Origin: Spizellomyces punctatus DAOM BR117
Taxonomy: Eukaryota; Chytridiomycota; Chytridiomycetes; Spizellomycetales; Spizellomycetaceae
Assembly (NCBI RefSeq): GCF_000182565.1
Contig: NW_015971538.1
Span: forward strand, 516,713-580,712
Direction of reading: 5' to 3'
DNA length: 64,000 nucleotides
Shown here: piece after piece, positions 1-11,702 of the stretch
Position numbering within the stretch: the stretch's first letter is position 1
How the letters are laid out: each line of letters opens with the position of its first letter
The notes under the pieces: generated by a model
The model's database searches: none
Told to the model about the DNA's origin: nothing
The model's input: only the letters and a program-made list of their open reading frames with translations
Made by a program: the position numbers and the translations under genes

Positions 1-2430
1 AGCCTCAGGCCGACCTTTGGTCAATTGTTGTTAAATTTGGATATCTCCTCGACGGCCTTTTACCAGAACGGTTGGTTTCACCAGAGCCCTTCCGCGGTCC
101 ATAGCAGAGCGCTAAAGTGAGCAGTTCACCTATAGGAGCACTTCTGGATATCGTAGCCCGCTTCTTTCAAAGAGAAACCATTCAGGAAGTCAGTATAGAG
201 ACGTCGCGCGATCTTCAACGACTTACCCGCTTTCTGCAAGATGTCTCTATAGAAATTACGTACCGCACGACCGGTCGTCGCCGCTACAAAGTGAAAGGCC
301 TCACTCCCACATCAGCAGTCGAAACTCACCTCACAATTGGCAAAAGTTCATCAATGCAATATATCAGCGTCGCCGAATATTTCAAGCAAAAATATGACAT
401 TGAATTGGCCCATCCAAATTTACCCTGCGTTACCTCGGGGACGAAGAATGACATTGTAATTCCAATGGAGTTGTGTGTCGTGCGGCCGAATCAGCGACAT
501 ACTGGGAGACTCAACGATAGACAGGCTTCAGAGATGGTGAAGATTACGGCGTTATTGCCCAAAAACAGACTAGGGAGGATTGAGCAAGGCAAACAGTATG
601 TCTTTCTTATGAGAACGCAAGTGACCAGGAGTAAGAAAACTAAGACAACTCTCGTAGAGTAATGCACAGCGATGCAGCGCTCTTCGCAGCCTGGGGGGTA
701 CAGCTCGAGCCGCAAATGGTTGAGATAGAAGGTCGAATTCTACCGCCCCCACAACTCTCATTTCAACCACTTCCTCAGCCGCTTCTTCCCGGCCAGCCAA
801 ATCTCGCTTCACAAACATCAAATCTGATTGGGATTCCGGAGTTTGGGGCATGGAAGATGGAGCGTACTCGGAAATTTGCAGCTGGTGCTTCACTCAGATT
901 CTGGTCCGTTGCGGTGTTTGGGGATGAAAAAGACGTTCCTATTGAAACTGTTCAGGCATTTGTTCTGATGCTCATTCACGCTATGGAGGATAAAGGAATG
1001 GAAGTGTATAACCACAGACCAGAGATTGTGTATGGGCCCGCAAGGAGTGAGGTTGCGGCCACATTGACGCTGGCGGAAGAGAAAGCACGGGAGAACCCTG
1101 AAGCTGGCGCCAGAGTCTTGGGTGGGTTATCTGGCCACGCAGAGGTGCAGCTGGTATTGTGCATCATTTCTCAGAAGCATACTGTAAGTCGGCTAGTGTT
1201 CCCTGGATATACGAATCTCACTCAATGCGTTCGTTTGCAATACGTAGGTCTACAATGACATCAAGCGTGTTGCTGAAACCCAAATGGGTCTCATGACACA
1301 GTGTTGCATGTCTCGTCAAGTGCTAAAGCTTGAAGCAGCATATGTTGGCAATCTAATCCTAAAACTTAATACCAAGCTGGGCGGTATTAACGTCTTTGTG
1401 GATCCTGTTAAACAATTGAGATGTTTGGGTGAGCGGACGAGTACCATGATCTTTGGTGCGGACGTGACACATCCACCACCTGGGACCATCGAAGGACGGA
1501 GTATTGCAGCCGTGGTGGGCAGTGTAGACAGCAGGTCAGTTCAGACAATTCGTGATGCTGCCTCTGGTTAGCTCTATAGCTGAATCTCGTCTGATTATTA
1601 AGGTTTTGTGAGTACCGGGCATCGATTCGCATCCAAAATGCCCGGCAAGAAATTATTACCGATTTGGCGTCGATGGCATCCGAGCTCCTCGACCTGTTTT
1701 ACCAACGTGCTAAAATCTATCCCAAGCGGATCATATTTTATCGTGATGGTGTTTCGGATGGTCAATTTACTGAAGTTGCTTTGCAAGAGATTGCAAACTT
1801 GAGGAAGGCGCTTGTGGACAAGGGTGTTCAAGACGCGCGAATTACATTCCTGGTGGTGAACAAGCGACATCATGTTAGAGTTTTCCCAGTGGAAGACGGA
1901 CTGGAGAGAGGAAGAGTGATGGATCGCAAGGGAAACGCTATGCCTGGGACGGTGGTTGATACTGGTGGGTGTTCTTCTCATTTGCACATGAACAAGGTCA
2001 ATGAACTAATAACTAATTGTTTTCTGTTTGAATGGCAGGTATTGTCCATCCATACGAGTTTGATTTCTACCTTACCTCCCACGCCGGACTGCAAGGAACA
2101 TCTAAACCAGCACATTATCATGTCTTGTACGATGAGAACAGATTTACGGCTGACGATCTTCAGGAATTGACGTATCGGCTGTGTTATTTGTATGCCAGGA
2201 GCACGCGTTCAGTAAGTATCGTTCCTCCCGCGTACTATGCCCATCTCGTCGCTGCGCGGGCACGATGCCATGCAGCATCCATGCAGTCGACTTCAGCAAC
2301 GGGTATAACAGTGAAGGAAGGAGATTTCAATTCAATGGCAGAACAAAATGAGACCCCCAAAAAACGGGTGGGCGTTTTGGAGATTGGAAAAGTGGCAGTG
2401 GAGTTGCAGAGGAAAATGTATTTTACTTGA
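1..2430 (+). CDS. Argonaute protein, 5' end outside the window
   Basis: Small-RNA-guided slicer of the RNAi pathway. The frame is already open at base 1 (linker segment [12 protein letters not shown]). PAZ follows at about 117-596 ([22 protein letters not shown]), then the MID region, then PIWI from about 1440 to the end. The PIWI catalytic tetrad is complete: Asp at 1461-1463 ([11 protein letters not shown]), Glu at 1649-1651 (RQEII), Asp at 1745-1747 ([12 protein letters not shown]) and His at 2242-2244 ([13 protein letters not shown]). The protein ends in MYFT, close to the usual Argonaute C-terminus MYFA. Introns read by eye: about 597-671, 1181-1246, 1535-1602 and 1965-2038; each restores the family frame. 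The N-terminal domain is missing because the window starts inside the gene. It belongs to the Ago rather than the Piwi subfamily by similarity to animal Ago2. The intact tetrad suggests cleavage activity; activity itself is inferred. Confidence 0.95.
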
Positions 2431-3838
2431 TGATGGGCTAGAAAGTAGATAGCATTTGTGTAACTGTCGTTGTTTATAGTTTTTTTTTGTTCATAGCTTG
2501 GATTCTAGACTGAATATACTTTCCTTCTTATAGGCTAGCTTGTTTGTCCATATTTGGTGACGGACGTGCATATCGCACTTCTTCGGATTGTAGGATTCAC
2601 GCATCTAGACAGTCAACCGTCCATAAAAATATAAAGTTTGTGGAATCAAGATATAAGTTGATGTGCATGGTGATGATTAAGTTAGAATACGATTCTATTG
2701 TAGACTACGTAATAGAGCTATTGTCCCAGTAGGCTGCACTTAACCTTATAGCCACGTGGCTAAATATGTTATTTAGGGTAGTTGTTTGCCAATGTATTGA
2801 GCAATTGATATTGTGAAACTAAAGGACCCAATACCCTCCATCAAGATAAACATAAATGCCATTTCCTCTGTTCCAAACCACTATCAAACTCTCCTCCAAT
2901 CTCAATCATTCATAATATGCTCACCCATCGTGTTGTTGTTTGTGGGGAGTGTGTTCGTAACGCCTTGGTTAATGAATATGATTCTCTAGCTGTCATTGAA
3001 ATTGAAAGGTTAGAGTCTTCACCGCTGGGATGACAATGGACGGAGATTTTAAAAGTTCTTCAATGATAATCCTTTACCTCGCTCAGATTGCTATGTCTTC
3101 TTTTCTTTACTATATTGTTAGATCAAACTTAGTATACACTGGTAGACTGTCTGATAGAAAGAAATATGCTCTCCAGGATTATCCATATCACCGCACACGA
3201 ACACGAGCTTAAATTAGATGGCTTCCGCTCACACCGCCCTTGTCAAGAAAGGTAAAGAGGGTATCACCTTTCAAAATCGTCACCTGGAACCGACGACTCA
3301 GGGGCAGAGGACTCTCAAGCCAGATGCCCGAAATTACCCTAGTGTGCATTGTAGTATGTTTTGCATCCTGAAAATGCTGCTTTGTTCTTGGAATGTTAAC
3401 AGTGCGAATTCTCCTCATTGCTAATCAAAAATATTATAATTTGGTAATGAAATCATGTATATCAACATCAGAATCCTCCGTCTTCATCTCGTTCATCCTG
3501 GTCAAAGAAGCCTTCCACGCTCTCCACAACGCTGGCCAGACTCGAAGACCGAGAAAACCGGGGAGTGGATGCGTTTGAAGGATCTACTGAGAGAATTTGT
3601 TAATAGACGTTTTCCTGAACGGGCAGCATGTGGATCGATACTTAACCATGATTTTCTGATGTAGTGGGTTCAACCTCAACGTCATGATTATCCTTCCAAG
3701 TAGACTGACCCGAAATCTTGCCAGATATTTGGGGATACTTCTTCCGTGCAATATGTCCTCTTACCAAAGCCTGTATGATTTGTGCTGCCTGATATGGTTC
3801 AATTAACTTTTAGATCGTATTGATGTTTACTGGATCTT
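2431..3838. other. 1.4 kb without a recognised gene
   Basis: The stretch between Argonaute and the end of the minus-strand coiled-coil gene is AT-rich up to about 3210. A weak coding-like signal lies at 3218-3664 (+), where an ATG opens MASAHTALVKKGKEG and a later piece reads LKDLLREFVNRRFPE. These pieces are in different frames, a plausible intron (GTATGT from about 3354, acceptor near 3402) lies between them, and I recognise no family. I cannot tell a small gene from chance here. Confidence 0.3.
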
Positions 3839-6800
3839 TCAATCAAATACCTCATTTCGCTGGACTTCCAAAAGCGCATCTCGGCTAGCGCTTCTGGACG
3901 GTGGCTGCACGACGGATCGTGCTGAAGGCGTACGTGGCACACTATGAACAATAAATTCATCCTTGTCCTCACATAGACCAGCTGATGATTGAGGAGTTTG
4001 GCGTGATACCGAAGACGTGTGCTCAATATTTTGATCTGATGCATGCAACACATTTGGTGGGCGGGATCCTTGTTCTTCGCTCCCAGGCTGAGCTAGCCCG
4101 CCGCCTTGTATGGCGCTTTCGGTAAGTGATTCCATTGACGGCAAGCGTGAGTTCGAGCGATTAAGAGATTGTGCTGACGGCGCGCGAATACGATCCCTAT
4201 CTCCTGCCGGCTGAGATGACGAAATCCTACTTGTTGATGCACTGGATGAGATAGACTGTGAGCGTGAGTGATGCTGTGAGGATGGTTTGGACGTAGAAAT
4301 GCCAGATGGTTCAGAAGCTGCTGGAACGGGGAGTGATTGCGTGGTTTTTCGGGTGTCATCGCCTTCTGCCCGTCCTTCTTCAGTGTGCAGTTCCCGCTAG
4401 TTCAGCAACCTGAAATGAGGACGCTGGAAACTAGACTCTAGTGTGGTCCAAATTACCACCTACCGGAATAAAGGAGACCTGCGTCGGTGACCTACTGAAG
4501 GGTCGGTAATTAGTCCCGACTGGTGTCTTTTCATCATCGTCCTCCTCATCCACAAAAAGTTTTCTATGGTCAAACGCAGTTTTAATCGGGTCTGTACTTT
4601 GCCTATCCGCTCCCGGGCGTGATGTTTCATTGTTGCTGGTGCTATTGTTATGTGCCAGGCTGTAAGTATTGCGTAGGGAGAAGACAGCCGCAAAACGTGA
4701 TTCTGCATACCGGTCGACATTTGCCGCCGTACGCATTTCTGTTTTTCGCCTCAGCTCCTTCACCAAGGTATCCAGTGTTTCCACCTCCTTCCTCAGCTTT
4801 TCATTAACCACAAGCTCTGACATGTAGTCCTTCTGGTACTGATCGCGTTCTTTTCTAATAACACTGCACTCCGCACTATATTGTGCGGAAAGGGACTCTT
4901 GTGCGGCATTCGATTCTACAAATAAATGACGCTGTTGGATTCTCGGTTTATCGCTCAGCAACGGAATACGGCATGTAAATACCTCTAAGCTTCTTTCGAA
5001 GATCCTCCAGTTCCTTCTTTAGTATACTGGCATGCTATATTCGTTTATTGGCTGAGTCAGGAGCGTGAAGCCACATTGCATTGCCTCAATCATCCAAGCC
5101 CACCTTTTCAAATTGCACACATCTACCTTGACTCTCCACCAACTCCTTGGTCTTTCGATCCCTCTCCCGACCAAGGTTATCGAGCGCATCCTGTAACCCT
5201 TTTAGCTGCTCTTGCAAATCTGCAAAGTCCTTGTCAATTTTCATGTATCGCCGACTGCCATCAATTTCTCCCACCTCTCAGCTTGTTGTCTACTCTGCCA
5301 GGCTTTTCCATCTTGCCCAATTCGATCCTCAACTTCTCCATGTCATCCTTGTACCGATCATCTAACTGTCGATATTTTTGCTCCCATTCTTTGATTTCCT
5401 TTCCGGCCTTTTCTTTCACCGCATGCATTTCTTCAACTGCAGTCTTATAAGCTCTATCGAGGGTAGCAAGACGATGTTGGAGATCGGAAATGGTTGATTC
5501 AAGAGTAGCGATGCTAGCGAGCTGGGGAGACTGCTCGTTTGATTGGTTTGAAGAGTGCCCTTCGAGGGACTGTTTATTTTACCTTTCAGTATGAATGGGG
5601 TGGAGTTCTGACCAACATACCTTTTAAAGTCGCATTCTGCCGCAATGCCTCGTTCAATTTCTGCGTGAGCTCATCGACCACTCTATCGTAACCCAACAAG
5701 GTGTCCGAGTCTTGTTCCATCACATGGGTATCCGCTTTCCAGTGTTCTAGAAGGCGTCGTAGTCGAAGATTCTGTGGCAAGAGTTGGGAACCAATTATTA
5801 ACTCTACTTCAAACGGCCGCCTCTGTTTAACTCGCGTACGTCTTGAAATAGGTTTTTACATTCCAACTCACGGTTGACGAGTGTAGTATAGCGTGTGCTG
5901 AAAAAATTCCTCAATATTTTTGAAGAGGGAGCTATGCTAGGATCAGAGTCTACACACCTCTGCTTCAAACTCGCAACCGTCGCCTCAAGCTCCTTAGTTT
6001 TCTTCTCATAGTGCTTCGCCGCGCTTCGTAAACTAGAAATGGTCTTTGAGTGGTCACGAGAAATGAGCACAATATTGCTAAGAAGAGATGACCTGTTCCG
6101 AAGGACGAACCTTATCTTCCGGAATTAGTATATCTTTTGCTGCCCTGCCCGTCTTTCCCGGCAAGTAGCTCATACTCTGAATTGAGCAATTCATTAAGCA
6201 CATGTCAATTCAACGAGCGTACGACATTGACAGTAACTATTTACGTTGATAGCCAGCATTTCTTCATATCTTCTGTCCATCTTACTGATCTCCTGTTCTA
6301 AAGTACGTATCTTCGTCGCCATCACCTGAGAGAGCACGCCAGTAAGAATGGGAGGTCGTGTAGATGAGTTAATGGTGGTCAGCAACATGCCGCACTAGTC
6401 TGCAGAGCTCATGTTCACCAACCTTTCGCTCTTGAGTCAGATCATTGATCTGACCCTTTGCATATAGCAGCTCTTCCTGCAATGCTTCTGGTTCCTTGAT
6501 AGTCGGTACTTGCCGCTGCTGGCGTGATTTCCTTGGTGAGTGACCATCTATAAATAAGACCAGAAATATGAGAATTTGCAATAAGCGCATTAAGAGCTTC
6601 TGTACATATACCCAAACCTTTTCGATCAGTGCATCTGCGAGCACTACCCAAACTCTCTATTGTTGTGGTGTACAATTTGATCACGTCTGGAGAAAGACGT
6701 TTGCCGATACCTTTAAAATGGTAAAAGTAGAAGGTTGATAATCAGCCCCGCAGTTGCAGGCAGCTGATGTAGATGATCTGGATCCTTGCCTGTTGACTTT

Positions 6801-7077
6801 GTGGCAGATGCTGTTCGTTTTACGGCATGATAATGATAGTTAGCGATCGAACAGTCGTAGATGGCGATGCGCTTGCATCCATGCAGCTCTCGGACCAAAA
6901 ATTGCATCAAGACCAACCGGTTCTGAAGTCAGGTATTCCGGCCTTCTTTTGTCCATCTCCACTTTCTCCGCTCCTTTTCCGATTTTGTGGTGGATATTGA
7001 GAGTCTGGGTCTTCTCGTATTTCTTCTATGAAAGGAGCTAAATTATCGTACTTCCTCGAGTAAGGCATCACGGCCAT
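3839..7077 (-). CDS. Long coiled-coil protein, unidentified
   Basis: Multi-exon minus-strand gene. I place the start at the ATG at 7077 (MAVMPYSRKYDNLAPFIEE) and the stop at 3839. Between them are many short exons rich in heptad-like Glu/Lys/Leu sequence, for example IRTLEQEISKMDRRYEEML (about 6300), SSLRSAAKHYEKKTKELEA (about 6030), YDRVVDELTQKLNEALRQN (about 5680) and FADLQEQLKGLQDALDNLG (about 5220). The C-terminal third (below about 4650) is low-complexity and polar (Ser/Thr/Arg/Asp). I do not recognise a family; a basal-body or axonemal coiled-coil protein is possible. Its start faces the LRRC23 start with only 176 bp between, so the two genes may share a promoter, which supports but does not prove a flagellar role. 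Exon edges are uncertain, particularly between 6440 and 6960. Confidence 0.65.
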
Positions 7078-7253
7078 TGCCACTTTAAAATGTTAAGTCT
7101 TGAAGATGCGGATGAAATTGTTAATTGTTCATACTTCCAGGATGCTGATCTGCTATGCTTATATAAGCAAGGCAGAAATGATATGGTAAGCTAAACTTGC
7201 CTGTCTGCCTGCAACTTCAAACTTCCAGTGTTAGATACCTGAGTAGAAGAAAC
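7078..7253. promoter_or_regulatory. Shared divergent promoter region, coiled-coil gene / LRRC23
   Basis: 176 bp separate two start codons that point away from each other. I see no clear TATA box or repeated motif in it. Co-regulation of the two genes is inferred only from the arrangement. Confidence 0.4.
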
Positions 7254-8522
7254 ATGTCCGATACAGATGACGACGCCGATGTTGCCCCCGCGGTCGATCT
7301 GCCTGCCAAGCCTTTAACTGCAGATCTCGTCAGTTCTCATATCTCCCTCCTCGCACGCACCGGCAACGGCCTCTCTCATGCCTATACACGCCTCGAAATC
7401 CACGACGAAGGTCTAACTGATGTGAACATTTTAGAGTCTTATCCTCACCTGCGCTACATTGATCTCTCGCTGAATGCGCTGGACGATGTTACGGCGCTGA
7501 ACAGCCTGGAATACCTCCTCGCATTAGATCTTCATTCAAATCATTTGAGAAATATTCCAGCTGTACTGGATAAAAAGAAGTATTTACAGCATGTGAACTT
7601 GGCGAGAAACAAGATTGAGAGATTTGAGGTGACGTCTTGGCCGCTTTGCGCGTGGCTGAACTTGAATGGTAAGATAGGTTGACAAGGAAACTTGGTGATC
7701 CATTTGACATTTTTTGGGTGTTCAGAAAATAGCCTTCCATCGCTCGCCCTCCCGGACTTTTCATCCCTCCTCCATCTTGAAGCACGCTCCAATGTTGCCA
7801 AATTAGTGTCACCTCTGATGGCTCCAAAGCTCCAAAAGCTTTATCTTGGGAACAATCCTTTGGAGAAGCTCTCGAACATTGATCTTGAAGGAAAGCCGTT
7901 TCTCCAGCTTTTGCATTTGAGAGAATGCGGAATTAAGAGTCTCGAGACAGGGAAAGGCGTGATGGAGGGGTTGAGAAGTTTGGTTTACTTGAACTTGAGG
8001 TGGGAATTATGAGCTTTGGTGGTCATCACCTCCTTAGATGTTAGCCCAGATTTCTCACTCTTCACATTTCTGCAAAACTACAGAGACAACAAGATACAAT
8101 CGCCAACACAAATCGATCACCTTCAGCCCCTCAGTCGCTTGAAGATTCTCGTACTAATGGGTAGAGAATAACAACAGTTTCTTGATGATTGGCTGTCCAG
8201 ATTGATCTTTTTGCCTATTGTCTCAGGAAATCCGATCGACCAGCATCCCTCATACCGCCTCGAAATCGTTCATCGTCTGCCAAAGCTCGAGCGCTTGGAT
8301 AAGGATCCTGTGACTGACGAAGAAAGAGAAGAAGCGGAGCAATACCGGCTTCAGCTAGAGCGAGAGAACGCAGAAGCCGCCGCAAGTGGGGCTACAGTAG
8401 GTGAGGATGACGAAGGGGAAAGCCAAAAGGTAGGAGGGATCATATGCATGTAAATGACAAACTGCGGGTCATCATTGAAGCATATCCTTCGGACGCAGGA
8501 AGGAGATGAGGAAGGCGATTAA
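7254..8522 (+). CDS. LRRC23: Leucine-rich repeat radial-spoke protein, LRRC23-like
   Basis: LRRC23 is a component of axonemal radial spokes, needed for ciliary and sperm motility in animals. The model has five exons: 7254-7668, 7726-7999, 8084-8160, 8227-8429 and 8499-8522. They sum to 993 nt, i.e. 330 residues, close to the roughly 340 of the animal protein. Order of features: acidic N-terminus (MSDTDDDADV), the family opening PLTADLVSSHISLLARTGNG, then leucine-rich repeats (LESYPHLRYIDLSLNAL, LEYLLALDLHSNHLRNIP, LQKLYLGNNPLEKLSNID, LRSLVYLNLRDNKI), and the C-terminal cap NPIDQHPSYRLEIVHRLPKL followed by ERLDK and an acidic Glu-rich tail. Animal LRRC23 has the same order, including the TGNGL opening and LERLDK cap. 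The gene implies a flagellated life stage. The start is the first in-frame ATG after an upstream untranslated stretch. Confidence 0.92.
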
Positions 8523-8686
8523 ATGTGGTCGGTGCAGTGGGGCGTAAAACAGGAAAGATTTAGGATGATGCGAAATAGATGTGACCTCCAAAGCAAGGAA
8601 AATCAAAGAATCCTTCATCTGTGACATCTTGACAGAACAGGATGGAAGACCCAGCCAGGGAAGAATTGGAAACCGATATGGCTACA

Positions 8687-9423
8687 TTACTTCTCTTTCT
8701 TTGATAGGTGCTCATCCACAAGTCCCTTCTCTTTTTGTCCCTTCGCTATTAAAAAGGAACCTCCGACAACACATGCTATACCTGCCCACCATTGAGGATT
8801 CATCATCGCCATGTCATGGAAAAGCAAGTATCCAAACAAACCCTAATTCATTAACATGTCAGGAAGGAAAATGCTTAAGCCTACGGGAAGACAAAAAAAT
8901 TGGAGATTTTATGGCTATGTCGCACCGTAAAACACATGTTCGCCGCACTGTTGACGACGGTAACTTGCACAGACGCTGGAGCAAGGTTTAGCCCCTTTGT
9001 GAATAACGTCCACATCATAGCGTTCGAAAGAACCACGAGGATGACGCAGGCAACACGAAAAACTATTGTTGCCTGTTGCAGAATACGTTGTGATTAAGAA
9101 AGGATATGTTTGACAAGTCCAGACAGGATGCAACCAGAACAGAAACACCACAGACTCTTTAGAAACCCCCAGATCCCAGCAATTGATTGACCTACCTTTT
9201 GCAGACAATCACTTATCCATTCTTTGCCCTCACCCACTAAACATACCCATTTGCTGACATACCATATCGAACCCCCAGCACTAGACAAATCGTTGGTATC
9301 TGGCAACGCAGCAAGCTTGCTAAATACCGATGCAAGAGACGCGGCTACACCCGAAGATACTGCGAACAACCAGTGACGTGAGTTGGCCCATTTCGACTGG
9401 GGTGGCCTGTTTTTGTTGCTCAT
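8687..9423 (-). CDS. TMEM42: TMEM42-like membrane protein (EamA/DMT superfamily)
   Basis: Small polytopic membrane protein of the drug/metabolite transporter superfamily; its substrate is unknown in any organism. Three exons, 9196-9423, 8926-9072 and 8687-8842, give 531 nt or 176 residues (human about 159), all joined in phase 0. Hydrophobic segments appear in HWLFAVSSGVAASLASVFSK (exon 1), RVACVILVVLSNAMMWTLF (exon 2) and WWAGIACVVGGSFLIA (exon 3). Family-typical pieces are NAMMWTLFTKGL and NPQWWAGI. The C-terminus is short, charged and cytosolic-looking (KGLVDEHLSKKEK). I chose the ATG at 9423; an in-frame ATG at 9465 would add 14 residues. The 3' end faces the LRRC23 stop, 164 bp away. Confidence 0.85.
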
Positions 9424-10011
9424 CTGTATCTGGGAACGCGGCAAGTGGAAAACGGACGCAAACACGAATAACGCTGGCTCAACCCACGTGATTCAACCAG
9501 TGGAGCATCTCAGGCCAAGCTCATGAACATAGTTGCCCGGAAAGGTCCAGTTAAGGCAGGGCAGAAAATAAAAGGGAGACAGTGCACAAGGAAATTTGGG
9601 ACTTGTTCCTTCGTTGTAAGGAAGAAGAACAAGCAAGTCGTCCAAAAAAAATGGTTCAACTATCCATCAAGCTCTCCCAATCCCTCAAATGACTTCGATA
9701 CTGTAATAGTTGGGTTATGTCCAATAGCATTACTTTGAGGAACATTGCACTCGGACATCCAAAGGAAAATAGGATTTTCCTCCTCCTATCCTGTACTCAG
9801 AGTGCTCCACTCATTCCAGGACAGGTACTGCACTGTCTAACTATGTGTACTTCGCTCCCTTAACTGACACTATGAACGCCGGAGAAACCATTGAAGTACC
9901 TGTAAGTGCTTGCGTGTAGATTTAGGTCATGTGCTGCAAAAAGCAGCCTGGGACGACAGCCATCTCTGTGGTTTCATGACGACATTGAAGAATGATTCGG
10001 GTTGGACTTCC
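9424..10011. other. Intergenic stretch, about 590 bp
   Basis: No reading frame here resembles a known protein. A plus-strand open frame at 9523-9738 is Lys-rich and looks like chance. Nothing else stands out. Confidence 0.5.
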
Positions 10012-10377
10012 TCATCTCGTCACCTCCCCCCAGATCTCGTCAATCCATGAGCCTTCAGCTGACTCGATGCAGCGACGATATTCATCATTTTCAGTCCAGT
10101 CAATGCCTCTCTCCAGTATTATTCCCTGGGTTAATAGATGAGTACAGAATACAAGGACCGCAAGAGTAAAAGCACCCACCATTAGAAGATTTCCCAGCAC
10201 TCTTCGCTTCTCCTTTAGCTTTTGCAATTCTATCGAGTTTCTACGCAATAGCATCATTAAATAAGGAGTAGTGCCTCTTGAACCGCTCCCGTGTACCTTA
10301 CCTTGTGATTTCATCCGTCTCTTCAACGTGAGGCGACGAACTGCAGGTGTTCTCGCTAGGTTTGCGTAGGCCATCAT
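10012..10377 (-). CDS. Small single-pass membrane protein, unidentified
   Basis: Open frame of 121 residues starting MMAYANLARTPAVRRLTLKR. The basic, acid-free N-terminus resembles a mitochondrial presequence. A Lys/Arg/Glu helix (SIELQKLKEKRRVLGN) precedes one hydrophobic segment (LLMVGAFTLAVLVFCTHLL), and an acidic C-terminus follows (DWTENDEYRRCIESAEG). Part of the frame could be intron: GTAAGG at about 10305 and an AG near 10240 would remove the low-complexity SQGKVHGSGSRGT stretch and leave frame. Size and layout recall mitochondrial inner-membrane assembly factors, but I cannot match it to one. Confidence 0.5.
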   Translation of the reverse strand: MMAYANLARTPAVRRLTLKRRMKSQGKVHGSGSRGTTPYLMMLLRRNSIELQKLKEKRRVLGNLLMVGAFTLAVLVFCTHLLTQGIILERGIDWTENDEYRRCIESAEGSWIDEIWGEVTR

Positions 10378-10469
10378 TCTCTTGCATTAATTCTGTCGCA
10401 AGAGACGTCAGCCTCAGCCTCCATCAACCGAACGGCCCCCCATGTACGTACCACTTATATGTTGCTCTC

Positions 10470-11098
10470 TTAGCACGTTTTCCCATGATAAAGATTTGAG
10501 CTTGTCCCCTTGCTTCGAATATTGTGTTGTGAGTGCATCCCGCTCAACGAGTTTTCTTCGAAACTTTCTGAGGACGCTGGAGTGAGCACTTGGTCAAACG
10601 CGGAAGGTGCGGTGAACATACAGATCCTCTCGAAATTGCGGATTGTAGACTGCAGATAGCACCCGCGGCTGGTCATGACACCTATAGCCAACCAAGAACA
10701 CAAGTTTAGAGCCCGCTCGTGATGTCAAATGAGCATCGGTGGATGTGGTACCGTCTGATAATGAGGGCCTCCGTGCTTTGTCTGCCCATGATTGAGAGAA
10801 GCTCCCAATTCGATCGGCGGATTTGATCTTGCAGCACGCATTCCTCGTTTGTATTGATGTCCAATGCAAGGAGCGACTCCGTTTGGCGTAGCCTCACACG
10901 ATAAGACTCTTCAAGCTCTTTCCATTGCAGTAGCTCTTGCACCTTTGGGAGAACAAGGGTTTCATTGCGCTCGTTGGGTGAGTCATGGCAATCTGACTGT
11001 GTGATCATGACTGAAGGGATGTGTGAATGATCAGCTACACTCGCCAACGCGGTGCGGCACATCAAACGGACATGTTCTGGAGTGGGACTGCTTTTCAA
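10470..11098 (-). CDS. Possible small gene, unidentified
   Basis: A frame opens at 11098 (MKSSPTPEHVRLMCRTALAS) and contains a convincing helical stretch, LPKVQELLQWKELEESYRVR followed by LRQTESLLALD and CVLQDQIRRSNWELL. Downstream coding-like pieces continue in other frames (SADRIGSFSQSWADKARRPS near 10800), which suggests introns whose borders I could not fix. No family is recognised. Given the spacing it may be independent of the membrane-protein gene below it or its 5' part. Confidence 0.35.
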
Positions 11099-11152
11099 TT
11101 CTGCAGATGTTTAAACTGGTCTGGGAAACATAACTGCTCTCACATTGCAATA

Positions 11153-11499
11153 TTAAGTTTTATTCCCTTGACTAATTTCAGCGCTTTGGACCCATGCCTC
11201 CACTTCTTTCTCCGTAAACCGATGCATACCAACCATCTTATCGCCAGCGTGTAAAACTGGCACATCAAACATGTATTTTCTGAGCCATTCTTTATTCGCG
11301 GGTTGCTCAATATCTATTTCGGTCAAAACGAATGGGACCTTTGAACCAGTATGAGCGTCAGAATGAAGTGCGTTCCAAGGACATTAGCGTGGAATGAGAC
11401 CTTCTGTTGGACACGTAATATAGTTTCCTTTGCAGATTCGCAAAGACCGCAATACTGTTTGGTGAAGAGGGTGAGAGTAGGAGTTAAGCGAGGTCGCAT
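11153..11499 (-). CDS. Glutaredoxin-like protein (DUF836; C5orf63/YDR286C family)
   Basis: Two exons, 11401-11499 and 11153-11338, give 94 residues. The thioredoxin-fold start LTLFTKQYCGLCESAK carries a CxxC motif (CGLC), the redox-active pair of glutaredoxin-like proteins. It is followed by PFVLTEIDIEQPANKEWLRK, the cis-Pro strand MFDVPVLHAGDKMVG and a C-terminal helix (FTEKEVEAWVQSAE). Length and order match the small DUF836 proteins, whose substrate is unknown. The intron 11339-11400 joins Lys to Val in phase 0. The start ATG (MRPRLTPTLTLF) is chosen because it lies directly before the fold; a longer frame upstream (to 11598) lacks family similarity. It is divergent from SDHAF2 with 203 bp between, so they may be co-expressed. 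Confidence 0.8.
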
Positions 11500-11702
11500 T
11501 GTGGAAATGGTGAAGATCACCGCTGTGTTGCTTTCATGCTGCTTTACAGTAAGCGGCTCCGTCCGGATTGACTTGGGAAAGAAATCATCAAATGTCACTC
11601 AAATGGATTCTATCACCTTGCAATCTTGCCTTTTTTGATTCTAATGATCCGCAATGTCGAAAGCAGCTTCACCTTTGTCCTATTTCATCCGATCCATCCA
11701 GG

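Noticed and set aside
8581-8991. 136-codon plus-strand frame after LRRC23
   Set aside because: It is antisense to exons 2 and 3 of the TMEM42-like gene, which has clear family similarity.
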